Assembly (NCBI GenBank): GCA_946902985.2
Contig: OX336390.1
Coordinates: forward strand, 527,514,861-527,578,860
Length of the DNA stretch: 64,000 nt
Direction: 5' to 3'
Source of the DNA: Meconema thalassinum
Taxonomy: Eukaryota; Arthropoda; Insecta; Orthoptera; Tettigoniidae
Under the pieces are notes generated by a model that searched no databases, had not been told where the DNA came from, and was given only the letters and a program-made list of their open reading frames with translations. Positions within the stretch are counted from its first letter, which is position 1. Every line of letters begins with the position of its first letter. The position numbers and the translations under genes were made by a program. Shown here piece by piece: positions 1 to 9,903 of this stretch.

Positions 1-385
1 TATCTGTATTTCTAAACATGTCAGCGTTAACATTCTTGGACTAACATGACTACATAATGTAGTTCTGCAGTGCTCATCTGTTTTCATTCTCTCGTTTCTT
101 ATCTACGCAGCTGATTTAATTTTTCTCGACGAAGCATTTGTGTGTACGGTTTGCGTCACTGATTTTTTCACGTGCTCGTGAGTATTGCGTCAGTCTGAGA
201 GAAAAGAAACGGGGTAATCCCCTCAGCGCCATGTGGTTTGTGTCGAGTTTATATTTATTAGAAGTGTTGACAGCTCTGGCCGGTTCTGACGTCTGACCGT
301 TCACTCAGCTGCCCTCCAACTATAGGACTTTTAAGCTGTGTTTGTGTTGTAGGTGTGTGACGTTTTGTTGTGCAGTGCAATTGAA
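1..385 (+). other. 5' flank of hAT copy A, no gene seen
   Basis: Noncoding stretch upstream of the first recognisable hAT codon. The right end of this hAT element (9894-9903) carries the terminal sequence TAGGGCCCGG on the minus strand. No matching TAGGGCCCGG is visible here, so the left terminus probably lies upstream of the window. Nothing else recognised. Confidence 0.5.
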
Positions 386-855
386 ATGCCAAAACAAAAG
401 CAGTCAACTGCAAGCCGTTTAAAACAGTATGTGTCATATTTCGGTGAAAACATATTCTCTACTGATGGAATTATTTTATTCTGTAAAGTGTGCGAAATCA
501 AAGTCGCTGCAGATAAACGGTTCACCGTACAACAACACGTCGGGCGCGATAAACATTTGCGAGGTCTTGAAAATGTGGAAAAAAGGAAAGTGTCTCAATT
601 ACTGTTAAAAGAAACTGCTTCGACATCAAATAACAAGTCATCCTCCTTTTATAAAGAATTATGTGAAGTGTTTGTTAGTGCTAATATTCCACTAGGGAAA
701 ACTAAGCAATCCTAAATTAAGTGATTTCTTTGAACGCCACACTGGTCATACTATTCCAGACGAATCAACATTGCGTAAAAACTACCTTTCAAAATGTTAC
801 GAAGACACGTTAAACTGAATAAGTGAATGTGTGAATGGGAACAAAAATTACGTAT
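386..855 (+). pseudogene. hAT transposase, N-terminal part (copy A), broken
   Basis: Encodes the N-terminus of a hAT transposase. A BED-type zinc finger pattern is visible: two cysteines in FCKVCEIK, then paired histidines in QQHVGRDKH. This layout matches hAT copy B (38881 onward), which has CCQVCSKE and EQHSKTTAH at the same place. The start is ATG at 386, equivalent to the MPKEK start of copy B. The frame is lost near 700 by one extra base in an A run. Homology resumes in another frame ([21 protein letters not shown]) and meets an in-frame TGA at 816-818. The piece ends at 855, where the retrotransposon inserted. The decay shows this copy no longer makes transposase. Confidence 0.8.
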
Positions 856-3800
856 TGTACCCGATACCTATTTTAGGCTATCGGCTACGCCAGCAGACAT
901 TAAGCTGTAGTTGAGGTTTTGAGAAGCAATAAGAAAAGATAGCGCATCGATCGCGTCAAGAAGAAAGCCAAGATGACGTAGGAGGTCGTGAATCAAGGAG
1001 GCATTGAAATCTGTGAGAAGATAGAATTATGAGTAGAGATGTGAAGCTTTATTGAAACATATATGGAATTATAGCAATTAAAACATCTTAGAAGAGGATA
1101 TATAACATGCATTATATGTGGAAATAATTTTATGGAAATAAGTTATTTTATAACAGAACAGCCGAGAGGATTCGGGTTCGAGACTATGTTGATGACGTGA
1201 GAACGCAGTGGTGGGGAGAATGAGCCACGTGCCGCGCCGAGCACAAAAAGCCGGAACACAGCACTAGCAAGTCAGTTGAGCCCAGGAAGACGGGCAGTTC
1301 AGAGCAGCTCTATAGCACAGCGAGACGGACATTGAAGGTCACGCAGCATACGGAAACTGTCACGGAAAGGTGTAGGTGACAGTGCATGCGTCGCCGAGCA
1401 GCGAAGGCCAAGGGGGTCGTTGATCCAGGCGAGCTGGCCGAGGAGACAATTGTAGGCAGCCGGGGTATTTCAAAATCACACTGCTCGTATTTGAAGACTA
1501 TATTTCAAGCTTCATTTCGACGCTGTTCAAACACAGGCTTTTACGAATAACCTTATAACCATGCTGTTATATAACACATTCAAAGCGACTTTTACTATTC
1601 CAAGTAAACTGAATGTTTAGCATAGGCTCTGATGAACATTATATCGTGCATTTATAAGATTTATATCTTATACAATTTTCATGATTTACCTATTACGAAC
1701 AGATACAGGGTGTATCGCAATCTTGAACACTATCAAGTAAAATTTTATTTTACTCAAGTGGAACTTTGCAGTAAGTTGAGATTGGACTTACAATTCTCAG
1801 ATTCAACATTTAAAGGAACAGTGGCGTATATTAGAAGAAGAGTAAGGGGGTCCGCTGTTTTCATGAACTTTTCGAGAAGGAGTTGGACGATATCCGCTAT
1901 GGGTAATCCGAGGTTCAACATGACCGAGTAAACGTGAATAGAGACAAGATGGCACCACAGAGCGATGGATTCGATTCCTGACGAGAGGAGTCCAACAGCT
2001 GATTCGCTTGGGATTTTGAAGGAAATCGTCATTTCATGGATGAAATGATATTCACGCTGATCTTACGAGAAATTCTTAGGTAGGGAAAATCGACGATCTT
2101 GGAAATTATATTACAACTGATAATGAAAGGTATTGTAAGAGTTCTAACTACCTGATACGATTATTTTCATGAATACTGGGCACACATGTATATTTTTCTA
2201 ATAGGAGTGATTTGATTATTAAGACATGGTTTGAATTTATATACTTCGAATTTGCTAGAATATGGAGTGACCATATGATATGGCAGGCATCATTATACGA
2301 AATTCTCACCATTGATTGACTTTATTAAGAAGATGTTTGGTCTTTTAGACATTTTTCCAGCTAGGATATTTTTCATGAATAGTTTTTTTTGTGTAACTAG
2401 TATTTCGAACTCGTGATCTGCAATTGGTTATCAGAAACGACTTCGTCAGTTCATTGCATACTAGCGAGTGTGTATTATTCATCAGTAGGGATTTTTTCCA
2501 TTGGATTGTTTGGAGATGTTAAGAAGTTATTCACTTTAGTGAATGAACATCGCTTTTATATGACAACTAGAAACTTGTTGATTCCTATCTGGTACATTCA
2601 TTCATCCAGCCTACGAGATGGGGTCCTTCGTATTTATACGATTGTATGGTGGTTACTCACCTTACCCATCGTTTAGGGAACTATCATCCAAGTCGACGGG
2701 GCGAGGTCCTTCGTATTTATACGATTGTACGGTGGTTACACATCTTACTCGCCATTGAGGGACTCATTTTTATCATCCGAATGTACACGAGATGTAAGTG
2801 AATTAAACAAGGAACTACTAGTCACATATCAGTCGAAATTTTGTTAAATAAAGTAACGATAAATGTCAACAGGATTGCATTTAGTAATTCTTGTTTGCCA
2901 ATCCAATATTTTGTTGCTATACTCTTTTGAGAGTAATTTCAGTTTAACAGCTATTACAGCTGATGCTTTGATGATTTTTATAATTGTGTTTGATACCTTT
3001 GAGAAGGATTTAAAGTAATTGAATCTTGTAAGATGAATCATTAATGGTCAAGATTTATTTTAAGGCAGATCAGTATTGCAGATTTTGATATGAGAGATTA
3101 TAGCACATTGGTGTTTTTCTGCGATGTAAATTATTGAAACTTGTGAAAGAGAATTTATGCTATTTGAAAGCAAATATTAAATTACTGAAGTAATATTTTT
3201 CCAATTGTTTAAGAAGTTGTCTAGATGTGATCAGAGTAATTACAGTCATTGGAGATTATGTGCGTTAATAATTTGAAGCCATTTATATATTTTTTGTAGA
3301 TCATGCAACATGGTTAAGTGGAGTTTGTGATAGGCATTTTGTGGAAGTTGCCAAGTGATAGTAGCAATGTTGCTAATGTATTTTGAAGCAGACATGAGGT
3401 CGTCGTACCCAGTCTAGCGTATTTGTTGAGATTCATGCTGTATGTGCTGAATATTTGTGGAGTTTTTGGAGTAATTCTTATATTCAAATGTGATATTTGG
3501 AATATTGAAGAAATATAATGTCGTTGTGGATAGTTAGATCCAACGTGATGTCGTGGAGACAATAATATTTTTTGGCATGATAATTAAATACGAGATATAA
3601 CTTGGAAGTAATAAAACTGTAAGACAACGTTCTATAAACCTTATTAAACAATTTGTTAGGAAATTAAACAAATAAATGAAGTTTATAATACAAGATTTTC
3701 TGAAAATAATAATTAACGAAATAATAATCTGAGATTTAAGCATATTAACGATCTGACCTAATGAAATAAAAATCAGAATGACTAGATGAAATAATAAAAA

Positions 3801-4962
3801 TCTAAATAACCAGATGATTGAAATTTAAATAAGTTGATAAATTAAATTTTGAAATAAATCGATGAATTAAATAGATGGATGAATTAATGTTTGAATAAAT
3901 AAACTGATTGAAATGAATTGATCGACGATTGTAATGATGATGAATAACTGAATTAGAAGGTGATAATTAATTAAAGAAGCTGATGATTAATGAATTTATA
4001 TGCAATTAAATAAATTTAATTGAGAGATAATGTGAAGGAATTGCAACTTGAAATGTGAATTTAAATGATGTAATGGTGATGAATTAACGATTCTGACAGG
4101 AATATTTAGAATTTTGAAGTGAGAATTAATGTGAGAAATATTTGATTTTGATAATAACGATGATGATGACCAAATGATAATTTGAATTTTCAGTAATTCA
4201 CAGATAAGTGATTGAATGACGATGTAAATAGTGTAAATTAATTATTCAATGTTTAGGAACATTTGATTAACATGTTCTATGTTCAAATTATACCATGCAA
4301 ACCATAATTTATGTGATATTTAATATGAGTGATTATTATATGTGTATGTTTAGGCAGATTAATTACTTAATTAAATCCACATTGATGTTAAATTAAAGAG
4401 AATTAGGTCTCAGGTTTCACAAATGTCAGTGACGAAAGACATAGTGCTACAGTGATCCTGAGAACCCAAGAGAACTTTATACATTTTTCTTGTTATGTGG
4501 ATTAAGATAATTTTGCATTAGAAAGGAGATGGTTCGATTTTTGGACAATGACAATTTAACTTGGCATTCGACCATACTCTTAGGTAGGAATTATATTTAA
4601 AATGTCTGTCTGACTATCAAAGTAAAATAAATTTGTTTTTATCTTAGTTGTGATCTGATGATGGTGTGATGTTCCTTTTTCTTTCCTTGTCTTGAGTAAG
4701 GCTTATCCGGAAAGGAAGTGGTTTGCTAGGAATTCAGTTGATGGCGCCCATTTATATTTGAATTATTTTTATTAACTTAAGCCCGTAACGACCCTAGAGA
4801 TACTTTGTCTCGTGAAACCCACTGCTTTTTCGAGAACTCAGCTGAATTTCCGACACATTCCTTATTTGACTAGAGGTTCATTTAACTCCGCTCTGTCCCG
4901 GAACTCCAGGAATGCGATGCTATAGCAGATGGGTCATCGCATACCCAGGACGAATGGGTACA
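856..4962 (+). repeat. Probable full-length 5' LTR, about 4.1 kb
   Basis: The sequence starts TGTACCC at 856. A matching inverted end GGGTACA lies at 4956-4962, 16 bp before the primer-binding site. Those are the hallmarks of an LTR followed by its PBS, giving an LTR of about 4,107 bp. The 3' counterpart contains only the first 490 bp. The interior is AT-rich with no convincing ORF. The stretch 3720-4330 is a low-complexity run of degenerate AAATAA/GATGA words, and a 25-bp segment is duplicated at 2622-2646 and 2705-2729. An alternative reading is that the LTR is really 490 bp and 1346-4978 is leader. Confidence 0.6.
2622..2750 (+). repeat. Short tandem duplication inside the LTR or leader
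   Basis: The segment beginning GGTCCTTCGTATTTATACGA occurs at 2622 and again at 2705, each copy followed by a near-identical GGTGGTTAC stretch. The spacing is 83 bp. Function unknown. Confidence 0.8.
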
Positions 4963-4978
4963 GAGAGAGAGGGAGAAT

Positions 4979-4996
4979 TGGCGCCCAACGTGGGGC
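4979..4996 (+). other. Primer-binding site, tRNA-Lys type
   Basis: An 18-bp match to the classic PBS that pairs with the 3' end of tRNA-Lys(1,2): TGGCGCCCAACGTGGGGC. Minus-strand DNA synthesis would start here. It lies 16 bp after the GGGTACA end at 4962 and 267 bp before the gag ATG, but 3.6 kb after the end of the 490-bp repeated part of the LTR. Confidence 0.85.
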
Positions 4997-5263
4997 TTTT
5001 CGATTTTGTTAATTCTATGGAATCACATCAGATTTAGATTACTGAGAGATTGATCTCAAGTTCATTTAAGTGTGTTACAAAATTTATTATACTTAGTCAG
5101 ACAATGTACTTGTGTGCCCAATCCAGTGTTCATGTTAATCGTATTAGTAATATCATGTTAGTTATAAGATATTTTTCCCTACACCCAAGTGAATGCAGGA
5201 ATTGAGACATTGTGATGTGTTGTTGTCTAACGTCTCTATATAATTCTATATTGAAATATAATT

Positions 5264-7747
5264 ATGTTGCCAGAGGATTTAGCGAAGGTGTTAGGAGAGT
5301 TACAGACGGGTATGTCTGGAATTGCAGAAACTATTTCTAAGATGGAAACGGAAGTCAAAGAACAAATTAATAATTCAGAAGCTAGATTAGAAGCTAAATG
5401 TAAAGAAAATGTACAAGCATTACAAACCAGTAATGAAGAAAATTTAAAATCATTGCAGACTAGTACTGAAGATAATTTAAAGTCATTAGAGACTAGGCTA
5501 CAGTCAAATAGTGAAGCTAACTTGAAAGACAATTTTAAGTCATTAGAAGAAAGATTACAGTCAACTAGTGTAGACAATTTTAAATCATTAGAAGAAAAAT
5601 TACAGTCAAATAGTGAGGATAATTTCAAATCATTGGAAGAGAAATTACAGTCTCGTAGTGAAGAAACTAACACTGAATTAGAAAATAAGTTAACTAGATT
5701 AGAGAATAGTTTAACTTTAAAGAATAATGAGATGCTGAAAACTTTACAATTAGACATCATTGCAGTAAACATGAAAGGAGAGGAAAATGTTCAAATATTA
5801 AGGAAAAATATTATCGACTTAGAAAGTAGAGGGGAAGAAAATATTTCTACTTTAAGAACAGATGTTATGACCATACAGAAAGACATTAAGTCAGATGTAT
5901 CGAAGTTGAGATTCGACATCGATGGTTTAGTGGCAGATGTAGGAACAATTCAAGATTGGTCTACCGAAGTATCTTTCGAGACTAAGATTAAAGGTCTAGA
6001 AACGAATCTAGGTAACGAAATAAAAGATTTAAAGACAGTAATTGGGACCATTAAAAAGGAAGTCTTGGGAGAGGTCAATTCTAATTTAAAGTCGTTAGAA
6101 AATCAATTGCAGAAGGATATTAGAAAGATAGACGACGATATAGAGCAAAAGGTTAACGAAAACTTAGCTTTATTTAAAAATAGAGTCGGAGCAATTGTGG
6201 AAGAACGGTATAATGAGGTCGATGCCGAAGCAAAAGAGAAACGTGAAGGGTTAGATGAAAAATTAATCGCAGGTATGGCAAACTTAGAAGCTAGGTTTAC
6301 GGAAAGCAAGGAAGCGATGAAGAAAGATTCAACTCTATTTAGAACAGATGTTGATCTGTTGAAAGAACAAGTCGCGTTAGTAAAGAACACGTGCGAAGGA
6401 AAAATTGACAAGTTAAGAAACGATCTAGACGAAAGTAACAAGACGCAGGATGTTACATCGTTAGATGAGTTGAAGACTCAGGTCAAGAGATTAGCAGAAG
6501 ACAGGATGACTAAACTAGAATCCATAGTTAACAGTTTCACCAGTCAGAATGTAACATCAGGGGAAACATTGATAAATCAAACAGCGATAGACCGCAGTAT
6601 GACGAATCAAGAACCGAGCATGGTAGAAGACCGTCAAATGCAACCGAATGTGACATTCGAAAGGGTCAGTTCAACCCCTCAGGAGAATCCAAGTTCGAAC
6701 AGGAGTACGTTGGGTCCAAGCGAACGATACTCAGGTCCAGTCACTATTATAAGGAACCTAGATGACAAACCGAGAAAGTTTTCGGGAAATACAGGAGTTA
6801 CACCAGTAGAATTTCTGCGAGATATTCGAGACTACATGGCGGAACACAGGGTAGCCAAAGAAAGAGAGCTAAGGATAGTAGAACGCGCCTTAGATGGATC
6901 TGCACTTACGTGGTTTAGAGCGTTCAGAAGCAATTTTGCGAACATGGAGCAATTTGCCATGGCTTTCTTGAGGAGATTCTGGAGTGCCGAGGATCAACTC
7001 AACGTAAGAGCGGAGATGTACTCTAAACGCTATTCTACGTCACATCCGACGCATTACGCCAACTATTTCACGTCACAGCTGGCTAAATTACAGTTCCTTA
7101 TTCCTCCATTGCCAGAAGAAGAGCTTTTGCAAGCTATAGCGCGACAGTTACCGATAGAGGTACAGCGATCACTGATAGCATCGGGAGCCAATACGCTGGA
7201 ACATTATGATGATATTTTGCGGCGGCTGGATTATACAAGCGCACAGGTCACGCCTAGAAGTAATAGAAACGACAACAGGAACACGCAAGAAGTAAATGCG
7301 GTAGTCGTGGACAATGCAGCTCAAACGGACAGAAGGGATTCCTGGGAAAACCGACGGAACGAAGGGAATCGAGGAAACATCCGTAACGCAAGAGGAAATG
7401 ATCGATATAGAGGACCATATGAAAGGCCATACGATCAAGAGGCGAGAGATAGCCGGTATAGGAATTATAACCAAAATTCCAGGTATCAGGACAGGAATCG
7501 GTATAATAACAGATATCGGGGAAGGAATAACTGGAGCCAAGGGCAACAGTTTAATGGAAACGACCGACAGGATGGCCGAAGAAACGATCCTAACGACAGA
7601 AGGGACAATCGTGGACATGAGAGGTCGAGACAAGAGGATAGACAGCCTAGTGCACCACTCGAAGAGACAGTGAGAGATGTCAATCGAGCAAGCACAAGTG
7701 AAGACAGAAGAAATAAACGTCAGAATAACACGGAATCGAGATGTTAA
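5264..7747 (+). CDS. gag: Gag polyprotein of gag-only LTR retrotransposon
   Basis: An intact 827-residue ORF starting at ATG 5264, the first start after the primer site. Residues 1 to about 440 are rich in E, K, L and N and look like a long coiled coil. Around residues 65-130 a unit of about 15 residues is repeated (core NFKSLEEKLQS), seen in the DNA as a 45-bp tandem repeat. Residues about 505-660 resemble the retrotransposon gag domain of Ty3/gypsy elements (KFSGNTG, ALTWFRAFRSNF, FAMAFLRRFW, AIARQLP). The last 170 residues are very rich in R, N, D and G and would suit nucleic-acid binding. No CCHC zinc knuckle is present, which is unusual but known for some gag proteins. Its likely role is assembling a particle around RNA. 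No pol follows. Confidence 0.88.
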   Translation: MLPEDLAKVLGELQTGMSGIAETISKMETEVKEQINNSEARLEAKCKENVQALQTSNEENLKSLQTSTEDNLKSLETRLQSNSEANLKDNFKSLEERLQSTSVDNFKSLEEKLQSNSEDNFKSLEEKLQSRSEETNTELENKLTRLENSLTLKNNEMLKTLQLDIIAVNMKGEENVQILRKNIIDLESRGEENISTLRTDVMTIQKDIKSDVSKLRFDIDGLVADVGTIQDWSTEVSFETKIKGLETNLGNEIKDLKTVIGTIKKEVLGEVNSNLKSLENQLQKDIRKIDDDIEQKVNENLALFKNRVGAIVEERYNEVDAEAKEKREGLDEKLIAGMANLEARFTESKEAMKKDSTLFRTDVDLLKEQVALVKNTCEGKIDKLRNDLDESNKTQDVTSLDELKTQVKRLAEDRMTKLESIVNSFTSQNVTSGETLINQTAIDRSMTNQEPSMVEDRQMQPNVTFERVSSTPQENPSSNRSTLGPSERYSGPVTIIRNLDDKPRKFSGNTGVTPVEFLRDIRDYMAEHRVAKERELRIVERALDGSALTWFRAFRSNFANMEQFAMAFLRRFWSAEDQLNVRAEMYSKRYSTSHPTHYANYFTSQLAKLQFLIPPLPEEELLQAIARQLPIEVQRSLIASGANTLEHYDDILRRLDYTSAQVTPRSNRNDNRNTQEVNAVVVDNAAQTDRRDSWENRRNEGNRGNIRNARGNDRYRGPYERPYDQEARDSRYRNYNQNSRYQDRNRYNNRYRGRNNWSQGQQFNGNDRQDGRRNDPNDRRDNRGHERSRQEDRQPSAPLEETVRDVNRASTSEDRRNKRQNNTESRC

Positions 7748-7876
7748 TCATTGGAAGTCATCGTTATAGAGAGTCAGAAAGAACCATCATGCTAAGTAAG
7801 GGAATTGTAGAGCTATCGTGTACATGTATTATATGTAGAATGCCTGAGAGTGTAATTTTTTTTCTCAATCCTGATT

Positions 7877-7902
7877 AAAAAAAAGGAGATGTACGGGAGA
7901 GA
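7877..7902 (+). other. Polypurine tract next to the 3' terminal repeat
   Basis: An almost pure purine run (an A run then GGAGA, later GGGAGAGA) ends exactly where the TGTACCC repeat starts at 7903, as expected for the plus-strand priming site of an LTR element. It is broken by a short TGTAC. No other polypurine tract is nearby. Confidence 0.7.
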
Positions 7903-8392
7903 TGTACCCGATACCTATTTTAGGCTATCGGCTACGCCAGCAGACATTAAGCTGTAGTTGAGGTTTTGAGAAGCAATAAGAAAAGATAGCGCATCGATCG
8001 CGTCAAGAAGAAAGCCAAGATGACGTAGGAGGTCGTGAATCAAGGAGGCATTGAAATCTGTGAGAAGATAGAATTATGAGTAGAGATGTGAAGCTTTATT
8101 GAAACATATATGGAATTATAGCAATTAAAACATCTTAGAAGAGGATATATAACATGCATTATATGTGGAAATAATTTTATGGAAATAAGTTATTTTATAA
8201 CAGAACAGCCGAGAGGATTCGGGTTCGAGACTATGTTGATGACGTGAGAACGCAGTGGTGGGGAGAATGAGCCACGTGCCGCGCCGAGCACAAAAAGCCG
8301 GAACACAGCACTAGCAAGTCAGTTGAGCCCAGGAAGACGGGCAGTTCAGAGCAGCTCTATAGCACAGCGAGACGGACATTGAAGGTCACGCA
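7903..8392 (+). repeat. 3' terminal repeat, 490 bp, lacks the distal LTR
   Basis: Matches 856-1345 over its whole length without visible mismatch and ends CA directly at the GTAT target duplication. If the true LTR is 4.1 kb, this is a 3'-truncated LTR that still integrated with a normal target duplication. Confidence 0.88.
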
Positions 8393-8396
8393 GTAT

Positions 8397-9418
8397 CAAT
8401 TGACGAGACTATAGATTCAGAGGGACGTTATGTAGGAAATGTAGTGATAGGGACCCTAGAAACAAACAGTCCCGGGCAAACTTTTCTGCTGACCTCAGAG
8501 GTTTTGGAAGCGGTTAATCACACTCAGATATGCAAACTGTTCGATAAATCCATGTGTTTAATATGGCCTGTGGGAATACAACATGAGAATGTGCTCCTCT
8601 TCCTAACAGATGCAGCACCTTACATGGTGAAGGCAGCAAAATCTATCAAAGCATTTTACAATAAGATGGTGCATGTTACTTGTCTGGCCCATGCTTTTTA
8701 TCGAATTGCAGAAGAGGTTCGATCAAAATTTTCAGAAGTAGATAGACTAGTTTCCACAGCAAAGAAAGTCTTTGTAAAAGCACCATCCCGCACTAAATAT
8801 TTGAAAGACAAGGCCCCTGATGTAGCTTTGCCCCCCGCACCAGTTTTAACACGCTGGGGTACCTGGTTGACTGCATGCATATACTATTGTGACAATTTTC
8901 ACATAGTGAGAGAAGTAGTGAATGGCTTTGATAGGACAGATGCTAAGGCTATTAGGAGTGCACAGGACCTGTTTTCTGATCCTCATATGGAAGGTAAATT
9001 GGCTTGCATAAAATCAAATTTTTCATTTTTGCCAGAAACCATAACCTGCCTAGAAGAAAGTGGCATGCTATTGGCCAAGTCAATAGAGTTAGTCAGGAAT
9101 GCTGAAGGTTGTATAAAACATGTAAAAGGTGAGATTGGGGACTCAGTCAGTCAGAAAATAAAATTTGTTTTGGACAAGAATAAAGGGTATCAGACAGTGT
9201 GTCAAATAGCTAGTATTTTGTCGGGAGAAGACTTCAGAATTGACATTTTTGAAGAGGATTTAACAGCCAGTGACATAGTGTTTTTCAAATATGCTCCTAT
9301 TACATCAGTGGAAGTGGAGAGAAGTTTCTCGAAATATAAAACAGTATTAGCTGACAACCGCCGTTCCTTCACCTTTGATAGCTTGAGGACGATGGTGGTG
9401 TATTGCAACGCTAAATAA
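8397..9418 (+). pseudogene. hAT transposase, catalytic core and C-terminus (copy A)
   Basis: An open frame of about 340 codons that continues hAT copy A after the retrotransposon. In order: SIDETIDSEGRYVGN with the first catalytic aspartate, LLFLTDAAPYMVKAAK with the second, the CLAHAFYRIAEE helix, PPAPVLTRWGTWL, and the C-terminal hAT dimerisation region KYAPITSVEVERSFSKYK ending NAK then stop. The half is intact but cut off from its N-terminus. The same blocks occur in copy B ([58 protein letters not shown]). Confidence 0.85.
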
Positions 9419-9550
9419 GGTATGTTTATTTAGTAATATATTTTTTCACTTTGTAGTAGAAATGAAAATGGCGTATTGTTAATCTATTGATTAATAGTTT
9501 ACACTAATTATACTGAGAATGTTTGTTATTCGAACCATTATTTGTACAAG

Positions 9551-9881
9551 AAAAAAGCCTCCGTGGCTTAGGCGGCAGCACGCCAGCCTCTCACCGCTGG
9601 ATCCGTGGTTCAAATCCCGGTCACTCCATGTGAGATCTGTGCTGGACAGAACGGAGGCAGACAGGTTTTTCTCCGGGTACTCCGGTTTTCCCTGTCAGAA
9701 TTTCATTCCAGCAACACTCTCCACTTTCATTTCATTTCATCTGTCATTCATTTAATCATTGCCCCAGAGGAGTGCGTCAGGCCTCGGCAGCCGGCACAGT
9801 GCATATCCTCGTCGCTAGATGGGGGCTTCATTCATTCCATTCCTGACCCGGTCGGAGACTGGAAGCAGGCTGTGGATTTTC
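9551..9881 (+). mobile_element. tRNA-derived SINE with 11-bp target duplication
   Basis: The head contains pol III-like A and B boxes (GTGGCTTAGGCGGCAGC and GTGGTTCAAATCCCGG). The body includes CTCCGGGTACTCCGGTTTTC. ATTTGTACAAG flanks it on both sides (9540-9550 and 9882-9892), giving an exact retroposition footprint inside hAT A. Confidence 0.85.
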
Positions 9882-9903
9882 ATTTGTACAAGACCGGGCC
9901 CTA

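Larger units (their letters stand above)
856..8392 (+). mobile_element. Gag-only LTR retrotransposon inserted in hAT A
   Basis: A 7,537-bp insertion flanked by the 4-bp duplication GTAT (852-855 and 8393-8396). It begins TG and ends CA. The first 490 bp (856-1345) recur at 7903-8392 with no difference that I can see, so the insertion is young. Inside are a tRNA-Lys-type primer site (4979-4996), one intact gag ORF (5264-7747) and a purine-rich tract just before 7903. Only about 155 bp separate the gag stop from the 3' repeat, and no protease, reverse transcriptase, RNase H or integrase is present. It must therefore depend on enzymes from another element. Non-autonomous gag-only elements are known in plants as TR-GAG. 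Confidence 0.88.
1..9903 (+). mobile_element. hAT DNA transposon copy A, left end off the window
   Basis: Cut-and-paste transposon whose transposase is split into 386-855 and 8397-9418. The right terminus is read from 9894-9903 (TAGGGCCCGG on the minus strand), the same end as hAT copy B at 38458, so the two are one family. Two later insertions interrupt it. One is a gag-only LTR retrotransposon (856-8392) flanked by GTAT on both sides; the other is a SINE (9551-9881) flanked by an 11-bp duplication. Removing both restores continuous hAT homology. The 8-bp target duplication cannot be checked because the left end is missing. Confidence 0.75.

Noticed and set aside
5236..5772. Minus-strand open frame of 178 codons opposite gag
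   Set aside because: A shadow of the repetitive coiled-coil coding region on the other strand; serine/leucine-rich with no domain.
7169..7695. Open frames on both strands over the end of gag
   Set aside because: Caused by the biased R/N/D codon use of the Gag tail; the plus-strand gag frame continues through without a break.
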